Assembly: GCF_003046295.1 (NCBI RefSeq)
Contig: NZ_PZZN01000001.1
Span: forward strand, 888,812-952,811
DNA from: Sphingomonas aerolata
Lineage (GTDB): Bacteria > Pseudomonadota > Alphaproteobacteria > Sphingomonadales > Sphingomonadaceae
Length of the DNA stretch: 64,000 nt
Reading direction: 5' to 3'
The position numbers and the translations under genes were made by a program. Shown piece by piece: positions 8,198-15,692 of the stretch. Within the stretch, counting starts at the first letter, position 1. Every line of letters starts with the position of its first letter. The notes beneath the pieces were generated by a model. That model saw only the letters and a program-made list of their open reading frames with translations, searched no databases and was not told the DNA's origin.

Positions 8198-9557
8198 TCT
8201 GATCGCGTCGCTCAAGGCGCGCTGGCGTATCGAGCTGGCGATCATTCTGCTGATCGTCGTGCTGGTCGCACTCTGGACGGCCGTCACGCCCAAGACCTAT
8301 GTCGCGCAGTCCTCGCTGCTGTTCGACGGTGGCCCGGCCCAGTCTGTAACCGACGAGGCGGCGCCGCAGCAGGATGGCGTGGCCGCGCTTGTCGCGACCC
8401 AGGCCGACGTCCTGCAGAGCGAGGCGATTGCCGCCGCGGTCGTCCGCGACCTGAAGCTTGCCGCCAACCCGCAGGTTGCTGACCAGTGGCGTGCGCGCAC
8501 CGGTGGCACCGGCGACGTCAACGCCTGGTATGGTCGTCAGCTGCTCAGCGGGCTCGAGGTCATACCCGGCCGGACCTCGCGCGTGCTCGCGATCCGCTTC
8601 AAATCGGCCGATCCGCAATTCTCGGCCCAGGTCGCCAATGGCTTTGCCACCAGCTACCTCGAAGCGCGCCTGCAACTGCAGACCGATCCCGCCCGCACCT
8701 ATTCACGCTGGTTCGAGGATCGCACGCGCGAGGTCCGCACCGCGCTTGAGCAGGCACAGGGCCGGCTGACCGCGTTCCAGCGTCGCACCGGTATCGTCGA
8801 CACGACGACCAACAACACCGACGCCGCCCGCCTGACCGAACTGTCCGGCCAGCTGACCGCAGCCGAAGCGGCGGCGGCGGATGCCGGCGCGCGCGCTGGC
8901 GGCGGCAGCACCGGGCTCGACGTGCAGTCGGCCGGCGTCGTCCAGGGTCTGCGCACGCAGATCTCGGCCAAGACGGCCGAAGTCGCACAGCTCAGCGCGG
9001 ATCTCGGTCCGAACCACCCGCAGCGCCAGGCCGCCGAGGCGGAACTGTCGGCGCTGCGTCGCCGGCTCGCGGTCGAGACCGGGACGAGCACCAATGCGGT
9101 GCGTGTCGCCAGCGGTGCGGCGAGCAGCAAGGAAAGCCAGATGCGCGCCCTGCTGAACCAGCAGCGCGGCAAGATGCTGTCGCTGGCGGGCGACCGCGCC
9201 GAGCTCGACGTGCTCCAGCGCGACGTCGATTCGGCCCGTGCGGCCTATGACACCGTGACCCAGCGTCTCGGCACGATGCGGCTCCAGAGCGAGGCGCCGT
9301 CGACCAACGTCGTCCAGCTCGACGTCGCGCAGCCGCCGATGTTCCCCTCCTCGCCCAACGTACCGATGCGGTTGGCGCTCGGCCTCGTGCTGGGCGGAAT
9401 GCTGGCAGCGGGGACGGCGCTGGCGCTCGAACTGTGGCGGCCGCGGGTGCGGACGTCGAGTGGCGCAGCGACCGCCATGGGTGTGCCCGTGCTGGGCTCG
9501 GTATCGTTTTCGCAGTCGCGCGTCGCGTCGCTGCTGGGTGGAAGGCAGACGTCATGA
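8181..9557 (+). CDS. Polysaccharide co-polymerase / chain-length regulator (GumC/Wzz-like)
   Basis: Inner-membrane co-polymerase of about 458 residues. A TM helix (about residues 15-35) and a large periplasmic coiled-coil part come first. A second TM helix (about 395-415) is preceded by the diagnostic proline motif (QPPMFPSSPNVPMRLALG). The start is a TTG at 8181: AGGAG at 8169-8173 stands 7 bases upstream, and no ATG or GTG fits. The gene overlaps the ATPase gene upstream and ends in an ATGA overlap with the kinase-like gene, so all three are coupled. It should control chain length with the missing Wzy-type polymerase and contact the Wza-like channel. Confidence 0.9.
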   Translation: MLIPADLIASLKARWRIELAIILLIVVLVALWTAVTPKTYVAQSSLLFDGGPAQSVTDEAAPQQDGVAALVATQADVLQSEAIAAAVVRDLKLAANPQVADQWRARTGGTGDVNAWYGRQLLSGLEVIPGRTSRVLAIRFKSADPQFSAQVANGFATSYLEARLQLQTDPARTYSRWFEDRTREVRTALEQAQGRLTAFQRRTGIVDTTTNNTDAARLTELSGQLTAAEAAAADAGARAGGGSTGLDVQSAGVVQGLRTQISAKTAEVAQLSADLGPNHPQRQAAEAELSALRRRLAVETGTSTNAVRVASGAASSKESQMRALLNQQRGKMLSLAGDRAELDVLQRDVDSARAAYDTVTQRLGTMRLQSEAPSTNVVQLDVAQPPMFPSSPNVPMRLALGLVLGGMLAAGTALALELWRPRVRTSSGAATAMGVPVLGSVSFSQSRVASLLGGRQTS

Positions 9558-10441
9558 GGCTTCGTTCGAGCGAAACGGCAAATGTCGTTCGTCCCGCGGT
9601 CGCGCCGGGCGCCGAAGCGCCCAGCCAGCGGCAGCTTCTGGGCAAATTGCTGTCGCTGTCGCCCGAGGCGCATCGCCAGATCGAGCATCGCCAGGCCGAA
9701 ACCGGGCTATTGTTCGGCGAGGCGGCGGTCCAGCTCGGCTTTGCGACCGAGGAGCAGGTGCGCCGCGCGATCGAGCTGCAGCAGGGCTTCACGGTTCTTC
9801 CCGAGGGCGATGAGCGCGTCGATCCGCTGGTCGTCGCGGCGTTCGCGCCCGACGATCCCATCGCGGTCACCGCGCGCGACATTCGCGCGATCGTGACGCG
9901 CGACGTCCGTCCCGACGGCTCCCCGCTTCAGGGGATCGCGATGATCGGGATCGACGACGAAACGCTGCATACCACCGTGCTCACCGCCAATCTGGCGGTC
10001 GCGTGCGCCCAGGCCGGCTATTCGACGCTGCTGGTCGATGGCGGCATCGGCGCACCGCGTCAGCACGGGCTGTTCCGCCTGCCCAACCGCACCGGTCTGT
10101 CGACGCTGCTGTCATCGGGCGGCCGCGTCGAGGCGATCGCCCAGACCACCGCGATCCCCGGCCTGTCGCTGCTGTCGGCGGGTCCGAGCGTCCCCAACGC
10201 GTCCGAGCTCTTCGACCGGCAGCGTCTCGCCAACACGCTCGATCCGCTGCGCGATCATTATGGGCTGGTGATCTTCGATGCCGGCCCCGCCAGCGCGACA
10301 CAGCTCGAGGCGTGTTTCGGACTCGACGCGGCGATCATCGTCGCGCGCCGCAACCGGTCGGACGCGCGCGCGCTGCGCAACGCCGCGGCCGTGCTGCAGG
10401 AGCATGCCACCCCCGTTCTCGGCTCGATCCTGATCGATTGA
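9554..10441 (+). CDS. Degenerate BY-kinase / CpsD-like ATPase homologue
   Basis: A 295-residue protein shaped like the cytoplasmic half of a bacterial tyrosine kinase (CpsD/Wzc C-terminal part). The strand-turn-helix where Walker A should be (residues about 129-145) reads MIGIDDETLHTTVL, without the GK[S/T] needed to bind ATP phosphates. The Walker A' region (LLVDGG) lacks the second Asp, and there is no C-terminal Tyr cluster. The Walker B-like strand VIFDAGP remains. Residues about 28-80 form a small helical domain (LLFGEAAVQLGFATEEQVRRA) that resembles one half of an MshEN/GspE N-terminal domain. ATGA overlap with the co-polymerase gene implies a partner role, but catalysis is unlikely. 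Confidence 0.8.
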   Translation: MRLRSSETANVVRPAVAPGAEAPSQRQLLGKLLSLSPEAHRQIEHRQAETGLLFGEAAVQLGFATEEQVRRAIELQQGFTVLPEGDERVDPLVVAAFAPDDPIAVTARDIRAIVTRDVRPDGSPLQGIAMIGIDDETLHTTVLTANLAVACAQAGYSTLLVDGGIGAPRQHGLFRLPNRTGLSTLLSSGGRVEAIAQTTAIPGLSLLSAGPSVPNASELFDRQRLANTLDPLRDHYGLVIFDAGPASATQLEACFGLDAAIIVARRNRSDARALRNAAAVLQEHATPVLGSILID

Positions 10442-10443
10442 GC

Positions 10444-11184
10444 ATGGTGGGCATGATGGAGATCCGGCGCATCGGCCACATTGATGTGGTCGCCACCGAT
10501 GTACCGGGTGCCGTTGCACAGGTCGTTTCCGCGGTAGAAGGCGACGGTCCGGCCATCTTCGGCTTCTGCAATGCGCACAGCGTCAACCTTGCGCGGGCGG
10601 ATCCCGCCTTCGTGACCGCGACGCGGGCGGGCGTGTTCTTCAACGACGGCAGCGGCGTCGATATCGCCAGTCGGCTGCTCTACGGCACACGCTTCCCGGC
10701 CAATCTCAACGGCACCGACCTGACGCCCGCGGTGCTCGCCGCACTGCCGGCGGGAACGGGCGTCTTCCTGCTCGGGAGCCCGCCGGGCGTCGCGCAAAAG
10801 GCCGCTGCGATCCTCGCGGAGCGCTTCCCGAACATCCGTATCGCGGGCAGCCATCACGGCTTTTTCAGCGCCGACGAGGCACCCGCCCTGTCGGAGCGGA
10901 TCCGCGCATCGGGCGCGCGACTCGTGCTCGCGGGCATGGGACAGCCGCGGCAGGAAAAATGGGCGGCCGCCAATGCGGGCGCAGTCGGTGCGGTGATCCT
11001 GTGCATCGGCGCCTTTCTCGATTTCACTGCGGGCCAGTTCGTCCGCGCGCCGCTCTGGATGCAGCGCGCGGGCATCGAATGGACCTTCCGCCTTCTGCAG
11101 GAGCCCCGACGGATGGCGTCTCGCTATCTGGTCGGGAACGCGACCTTCCTGGCCGCGACGCTCGGACAACGGATGAAGCGATGA
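10444..11184 (+). CDS. WecG/TagA/CpsF family glycosyltransferase (GT26, GumM-like)
   Basis: A 246-residue glycosyltransferase of family GT26. The conserved elements appear in order: a N-terminal substrate strand (FGFCNAHSVNLA), the DGSGVDIA segment with catalytic Asp, LNGTDLTP, FLLGSPPG, the GYHGFF-like GSHHGFF, and the C-terminal LAGMGQPRQEKW and LCIGAFLDFTAG motifs. In xanthan synthesis the GT26 enzyme GumM adds the second, beta-1,4-linked glucose to Glc-PP-undecaprenol, and the same step is a fair inference here. Three bases separate it from the kinase-like gene and it overlaps the pyruvyltransferase by 4 bases (ATGA). A second ATG at 10453/10456 is possible. Confidence 0.9.
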   Translation: MVGMMEIRRIGHIDVVATDVPGAVAQVVSAVEGDGPAIFGFCNAHSVNLARADPAFVTATRAGVFFNDGSGVDIASRLLYGTRFPANLNGTDLTPAVLAALPAGTGVFLLGSPPGVAQKAAAILAERFPNIRIAGSHHGFFSADEAPALSERIRASGARLVLAGMGQPRQEKWAAANAGAVGAVILCIGAFLDFTAGQFVRAPLWMQRAGIEWTFRLLQEPRRMASRYLVGNATFLAATLGQRMKR

Positions 11185-12011
11185 AACAGATGATGCCTCC
11201 TCGCCTGCACCGCGCGCTCTCGCGTCTGCGCCATGCGCCACCGCCGTCCTATGACGACCGCTATCCGCGCGTCGACGTGTTCGAATGGCGTCCCGCGGGC
11301 AGCGCGATCAACTTCGGCGACCGGCTGGCGACGGTCGTCGCCGAGCGTGTTCTCGCGCTGCACGGCCGCAGCCTCGACGAGGAGACGGCGCGCGACGCGA
11401 CGCTGTTCACGGTCGGATCGGTTATGCATTTCGCCAAGACCGGCGACACCGTCTGGGGCTCGGGCGTCAACGGCAAGATTCCCGCCGACCGCCACGCCTT
11501 CGACGCACTCGACATCCGCGCGGTCCGCGGTCCGCTGACGGCGGCGTTCCTTTCGGAGCGCGGGCTGGACGTCCCGGCGGTCTATGGCGACCCCGCGCTG
11601 CTGCTGCCGACGCTGTTCCCCGACCGCTTCAAGCGGCATAGCGCCCGGCCGGTCCTGTTCGTCCCCAACCTCCACGACCTCACGCTCGCGCCGACGCTCG
11701 GCCTGCCGTTCGTGTCGCCGCTGCGCGGCTGGAACGCAGTCGTCGAGCAGATCGTCGGCGCCGATCTGGTGCTCGCAAGTTCGCTCCACGGCGTCGTGAT
11801 CGCCGAGGCCTTCGGCATTCCCGCGCGGCATGTCCGCCTGACCGAGACCGAGCCGCCGTTCAAATATGACGATTATGCGCGCGGGACCGGACGATCCGGC
11901 ATCGACTCCGCGAACAGTGTCGCCGAAGCGCTCGAAATGGGGGGCGCACCGCCGATATCCTTCGATCCCCAGGCGCTGCTCGCGACATTCCCGCACGATC
12001 TGTGGGAGTGA
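11181..12011 (+). CDS. Polysaccharide pyruvyl transferase family protein (GumL-like)
   Basis: A 276-residue enzyme of the polysaccharide pyruvyl transferase family, which ketalises sugar residues of exopolysaccharides with phosphoenolpyruvate. Recognisable features are NFGDRLATVV near residue 37 and the GSVMHFA strand. The central WGSGVNGK loop, AVRGPLTAAFL, YGDPALLLP and the C-terminal SSLHGVVIAEAFGIPA motif follow, the last being typical of the family's nucleotide/phosphate site. It starts in an ATGA overlap with the GT26 gene. Pyruvate would add negative charge to the polymer, as on the terminal mannose of xanthan. The acceptor sugar cannot be read from sequence. Confidence 0.88.
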   Translation: MKQMMPPRLHRALSRLRHAPPPSYDDRYPRVDVFEWRPAGSAINFGDRLATVVAERVLALHGRSLDEETARDATLFTVGSVMHFAKTGDTVWGSGVNGKIPADRHAFDALDIRAVRGPLTAAFLSERGLDVPAVYGDPALLLPTLFPDRFKRHSARPVLFVPNLHDLTLAPTLGLPFVSPLRGWNAVVEQIVGADLVLASSLHGVVIAEAFGIPARHVRLTETEPPFKYDDYARGTGRSGIDSANSVAEALEMGGAPPISFDPQALLATFPHDLWE

Positions 12012-12014
12012 GTC

Positions 12015-13469
12015 ATGGCTGCCCCCTCATTAGGTAAACAGGTCGGACGCGGCGCAATCTGGTCAGTCGTCAACAGCGCGCTCGTCCAGGTCATCAACCT
12101 CCTGGTCTTCCTGGTGACCGCACGGTTCGTCCCGGTCGCCGATTTCGGCATCCTCGCCACCTGTCTGCTCTTCGTCGAGCTGTTCAAGCAGATCTCGGTC
12201 GAAAGCTTCGCCACCGCGATCGTCTCGCGCGGTGCGCCCGACGCCGGCGACTACAACGCCTGCTTCCTGCTGATCCAGATCGGCGCGGTGATCGGCGCGG
12301 CGCTGATGCTGCTGTCGGCGCAGTTCATCTCGGAGATCATGCACAATGAGCGGATCGAGTTCGCGCTCCGGCTGACCTCCGTCCTGCTGCTCAGTTCGGG
12401 ACTGTCGCGCACGCATGAAGCGTGGATGACGCGCCAGTTGCTGTTCAAGCCGCTCGCGATCCGCTCGATCCTCGCGCTGCTCGTCGGCGGCGGTGCGGGC
12501 CTGTTCCTCGCGATGAACGGCTGGGGCCTGACCGCGCTCGTCGTCCAGCAGCTCACCACCTCCCTGCTGTCGACGATCCTGCTCTGGGTCGTCAGCGACT
12601 GGCGGCCGAGCCTGCGCGTCGAACGCGCAAAGCTGCTCGCGACCTGGCGCTATGGCCGCCATGTCGCGATCACCGGCTTCACCAACTTCGCCAACACGCA
12701 GAGCGACACGTTCTTCTCGTCCTATTATCTCGGCGCGTCGGCGACGGGCATCTACAACGCGGCCAAGCGCATCCTGCTCGGCCTCAACCAGCTGATGGCA
12801 TCCGCACTGTCGCGCGTCGCGCTGCCGACCTTTGCCGGGCTTCGCGACGACGAGGAACGGCTCCGCGGCGCGTTTCTGAACGCGGTCTCGTTCACCACCG
12901 CGATCACCGCGCCGATGTTCCTGTCGCTCATCGCGGTCAGCGATCTGGTCGTGCGCGTCGCGCTCGGCGCGAAATGGATGGAGGCGGCACCGATCATCTC
13001 GATCATCGCCGGCACCGCCTATCTGACGACGATCGGCCAGTATAATCAGGCGATCATCCTGGTGAAGGACAAGCCGCACTGGCAGACGGTCCTCACCTCG
13101 ATCTACGCGGTCAGCAACATATCGCTGTTCCTCGTCGTCGTGCGCTATGGTCTCCAGGCGCTCGCGATCGGCTTCACCGTCCGCGCCGTCCTGCTCTACC
13201 CGCTCTCGGTCGGCGCGGCCCTCCACCTGCTGAGGATAAAACCGATGGCCTATGCTGCGCGCATAGCACCCTCGCTTGCCGCATCCGCGGTGATGGTCGG
13301 GGCGCTGCTTCTGCTGCACCGGATGATCGACGTCCCCTCCCCGCTGCTCGCGCTGGTCATCCACGTCGCGGTCGGCGCGGTCGTCTATGCCGCGGCGCTG
13401 TTCGTGATCGGCCGCCGTGACATGCTCGCGCTCATCCGCTTCGCGCGGACGGCGGTGGCCCGTGGCTGA
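12015..13469 (+). CDS. Lipid-linked oligosaccharide flippase (Wzx/GumJ-like)
   Basis: A 484-residue integral membrane protein with about 12-14 hydrophobic helices, beginning with the typical amphipathic GRGAIWSVVNSALVQ segment of the MOP/Wzx superfamily. Conserved charged positions occur in the early loops (LLFVELFKQ; ARFVPVADFG). It would flip the undecaprenyl-linked repeat unit to the periplasm. It begins 3 bases after the pyruvyltransferase stop (GAGTGAGTC before ATG) and overlaps the next glycosyltransferase by 8 bases. No second multi-helix protein that could be the polymerase is found nearby. Confidence 0.92.
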   Translation: MAAPSLGKQVGRGAIWSVVNSALVQVINLLVFLVTARFVPVADFGILATCLLFVELFKQISVESFATAIVSRGAPDAGDYNACFLLIQIGAVIGAALMLLSAQFISEIMHNERIEFALRLTSVLLLSSGLSRTHEAWMTRQLLFKPLAIRSILALLVGGGAGLFLAMNGWGLTALVVQQLTTSLLSTILLWVVSDWRPSLRVERAKLLATWRYGRHVAITGFTNFANTQSDTFFSSYYLGASATGIYNAAKRILLGLNQLMASALSRVALPTFAGLRDDEERLRGAFLNAVSFTTAITAPMFLSLIAVSDLVVRVALGAKWMEAAPIISIIAGTAYLTTIGQYNQAIILVKDKPHWQTVLTSIYAVSNISLFLVVVRYGLQALAIGFTVRAVLLYPLSVGAALHLLRIKPMAYAARIAPSLAASAVMVGALLLLHRMIDVPSPLLALVIHVAVGAVVYAAALFVIGRRDMLALIRFARTAVARG

Positions 13470-14532
13470 TCCGCTCCGCGTCCTCGCCTGGCCCGCCGGT
13501 GATCCGAGCGACCTCAACCCCTATGTCCGCCGCATGTACGGCGCGTTCCGCGCGCCCGCGGCCTCGATCACCGCGTTCCGGCCGCTAATGCGGCGCATTC
13601 CCGCCGCGGACATCTTCCACATCCACTGGCCCGAGGGGATCTTCGAAGGCTCGGGCAGCAACAACCCGGCGATCGTCGCAGCCAAGGCCGCGCGCGTGCT
13701 GAACGCCGCGCGGGGGATCCGTCGATCGGGCGGCAAGCTCGTCGTCACCGCGCACAATGTCACGCCGCACCGCGACCTGACCGGCTGGCGGCACCGGGTC
13801 TGGCACGCCTATCATGCACGGCTCCTCGGCCAGATCGATCACCTGATCGGCCTGTCCGCGGCCTCGCTCGAGCACTATCGCGCCGCGCATCCGGCGATCG
13901 CCGCGGTCGCGGGGACGATCATTCCGCACCCGCATTATCGTGAGGACTATCCGGCGATCCCTCGTGCCGAAGCGCGCGCGGCTTGGGCGATTCCTGACGG
14001 TATCTGGGTGCTCGGCATGATCGGGTCGCTCCGCCCCAGCAAGAACCTCGTCGAGGCCGCCGAGGCGTTCCTCGCCATCCGCCGGCCCGACGAGATGCTG
14101 CTGATCGCGGGCGATGCGGGCGATGACGACATCGCCGCGCAGTTGGCCGGCGTCGCGGCGCGATCCGACGGGACGATCCGTGTCGTGACAGGTCCGCTCG
14201 ACGATGCGCGCTTCGCCTCGGCGATCGCCGCCTGCGACGCGTGCCTGATGAACCAGATTTCGACGCTCAATTCGGGCACCGCGCTCGTCACGCTGTCGCT
14301 CGACCGCCCGCTACTCGCCCCCGCGGTCGGCACGCTGCCCAGCCTGGCGGCGGAGATCGCTGGCGGCTGGGTCACGCTGTTCGATCCCCCACTCGCGCCG
14401 CCGGCGCTGCGCGCGAACATCGACATGCTTCGCACCAGCCCACCGGGCGGCCGCCCCGATCTGGAGCCGCTCGATCCGATGCGACTGTCCGAGGCAATGC
14501 TCGCGCAATTCAAGAAGGTGGCGTCGGGCTGA
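13462..14532 (+). CDS. Glycosyltransferase, GT-B fold (possible GumI-like mannosyltransferase)
   Basis: A 356-residue GT-B glycosyltransferase from a GTG at 13462 that overlaps the flippase stop. The N-terminal Rossmann half contains DIFHIHWPEG and VVTAHNVTPH; the C-terminal half contains GMIGSLRPSKN, the usual start of the nucleotide-sugar domain, and a late NSGTALVTLSLDRP segment replacing the EGFGxxxxEA motif of GT4. The FHIHWPE start is often seen in GumI-type and related GT94/GT4-like enzymes, so it could add the outer beta-mannose of a xanthan-like side chain. The family is not certain; a sugar donor cannot be read. Confidence 0.78.
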   Translation: MADPLRVLAWPAGDPSDLNPYVRRMYGAFRAPAASITAFRPLMRRIPAADIFHIHWPEGIFEGSGSNNPAIVAAKAARVLNAARGIRRSGGKLVVTAHNVTPHRDLTGWRHRVWHAYHARLLGQIDHLIGLSAASLEHYRAAHPAIAAVAGTIIPHPHYREDYPAIPRAEARAAWAIPDGIWVLGMIGSLRPSKNLVEAAEAFLAIRRPDEMLLIAGDAGDDDIAAQLAGVAARSDGTIRVVTGPLDDARFASAIAACDACLMNQISTLNSGTALVTLSLDRPLLAPAVGTLPSLAAEIAGGWVTLFDPPLAPPALRANIDMLRTSPPGGRPDLEPLDPMRLSEAMLAQFKKVASG

Positions 14533-14637
14533 CCTTGGGCGCGAAGCCCTTCGCATCGTCGATCTTCGCCGCCTTGCACAGCACCGCCTGACGCTGGCTG
14601 ATCCCCGACTGCACCTGCTCGGTCGCGAGCCCGTCAG
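14510..14637 (-). pseudogene. Possible remnant of a small minus-strand coding sequence
   Basis: On the minus strand a frame ending in TGA at 14510-14512 reads DGLATEQVQSGISQRQ, then AVLCKAAKIDDAKGFAPK, then a short proline tail. This composition (balanced helix-forming residues, no arginine-rich shadow bias) looks like a real protein end. The frame runs only a little further upstream before nonsense composition and a stop near 14686, and has no ATG; a GTG start would give 34 residues. It overlaps the glycosyltransferase end by 23 bases. It could be the eroded 3' end of a lost gene. Confidence 0.25.
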
Positions 14638-14828
14638 GCCTAGACGTCGCGCCCGCTCGGGGTCGGGCGCAGCGCCGTGGTCGTCGTCAGGGCAGTCCCA
14701 CCGCGAGAGCGGGGGCAAGATACTGCATTTGCCCGAGACGATGAGAAAATCTAGAAGGACCGGGCATAGGGATCGCCTCTGACGGAATGTGGCGCCGACC
14801 GGGTTCCGGGCGGCTTGGGAAGTATATC

Positions 14829-15071
14829 ATGGAAACAATTTACGATTGGCTGAGCGTCGCAGTATTTGCGGGCCTGGCGCTGCTCTATCTGCAACGCTCG
14901 ATGGAGGATGAGCCGGTCGATACGGTGTGGCATTATCTGCCGCCCGCGATCGCCTGTGCGTTGAGCAACTGGCTCGGCAACGAAGGCTATGCGATCCCCG
15001 CCGTGCTCGTGCTTGCGGCCAGTGTCGGCTATATCATCTACGTGCTGCGCCCATCCCTGCCCGGGCGCTGA
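14829..15071 (+). CDS. Small two-helix membrane protein (resembles XrtV exosortase accessory protein)
   Basis: An 80-residue protein starting METIYDW with two hydrophobic helices (about residues 8-25 and 55-74), separated by a conserved-looking loop (DTVWHYLPPAIACALSNWLGNEG). The length, the DW start, the LQRS and the WHYLPPA...NYxGNEG-type pattern resemble the small proteins found with the XrtV (PEP-CTERM) exosortase of sphingomonads. I make this link from memory, not by search. No exosortase or PEP-CTERM protein is visible in the window. ATG 14787 would add 14 residues but the extension looks non-coding. Confidence 0.6.
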   Translation: METIYDWLSVAVFAGLALLYLQRSMEDEPVDTVWHYLPPAIACALSNWLGNEGYAIPAVLVLAASVGYIIYVLRPSLPGR

Positions 15072-15221
15072 TCCGGCCGGCCGGACGCGCCGGCCCCGGC
15101 AGCAGTGGTCGATCATGGTAGAACAGGATCTGCATTACCCTAAACCCGCCGCTAACCAGGTTTGAAGAGACCTCCTTTGCATCGGCCGAGTGAAGGATCG
15201 GGTGCCAACGGAGAATTTCCA

Positions 15222-15626
15222 ATGCCCCTGATCCACGACGCGCATCGCGCCGTCGCGTCCGCCGCGCCGGCCCTGGCCGCTCGCCCGCATGCTCGGAACC
15301 GTGTCCTGCCGCGCTCACTTTATGATGGTGGTCGACCTCAGCCCTTTGGCGCTGCCCTGCGCGGCATGGTCGGCATCGCAGCGCTGGCGATGCTCGCCGC
15401 CTGCGGATCCGCGGTCGAAGCGCCCGAACAGGCGGGAATCGTCGTCGTGAGATCGGGGGCCGGACCGAGCGAACCCGGTATCGCGGTTGCAGCAGCGGCA
15501 TCGCCTGCAGCGGCGACCGGCGCCGACGCAGGCACACCAGCCACCAGCGATACCGACGATGCGGTCATCCCCCCCGACACGATGCGGGACCCGGATCATA
15601 TGCAATATGCCAGCCTGGTCGAATAA
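15222..15626 (+). CDS. Predicted lipoprotein of unknown function
   Basis: A 134-residue protein if begun at ATG 15222, which follows GGAGAA at good spacing. It contains a hydrophobic stretch ending in a lipobox, AMLAAC (Cys near residue 61), then a low-complexity Ala/Ser/Pro/Thr-rich tail and an acidic end (DRDPDHMQYASLVE-like). A lipobox 60 residues in is unusual. Either the real start is ATG 15366, giving a normal 20-residue lipoprotein signal but a weak ribosome binding site, or the N-terminal arm is real. No family recognised. It lies between exopolysaccharide genes and is convergent with ugd. Confidence 0.55.
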   Translation: MPLIHDAHRAVASAAPALAARPHARNRVLPRSLYDGGRPQPFGAALRGMVGIAALAMLAACGSAVEAPEQAGIVVVRSGAGPSEPGIAVAAAASPAAATGADAGTPATSDTDDAVIPPDTMRDPDHMQYASLVE

Positions 15627-15645
15627 CCGGACTGGCCCTTGGCTT

Positions 15646-15680
15646 AATTAGACAGGCGGCGCACCGATCGGCGCGCCGCC
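15646..15680 (-). terminator. Hairpin terminator after ugd
   Basis: GGCGGCGC (15655-15662) pairs with GCGCCGCC (15673-15680). On the minus strand the stem is followed by a T-rich TGTCTAATTAA run, so it can end the ugd transcript; it may also stop the convergent lipoprotein transcript. Confidence 0.6.
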
Positions 15681-15692
15681 CGTCCCGGTCGA

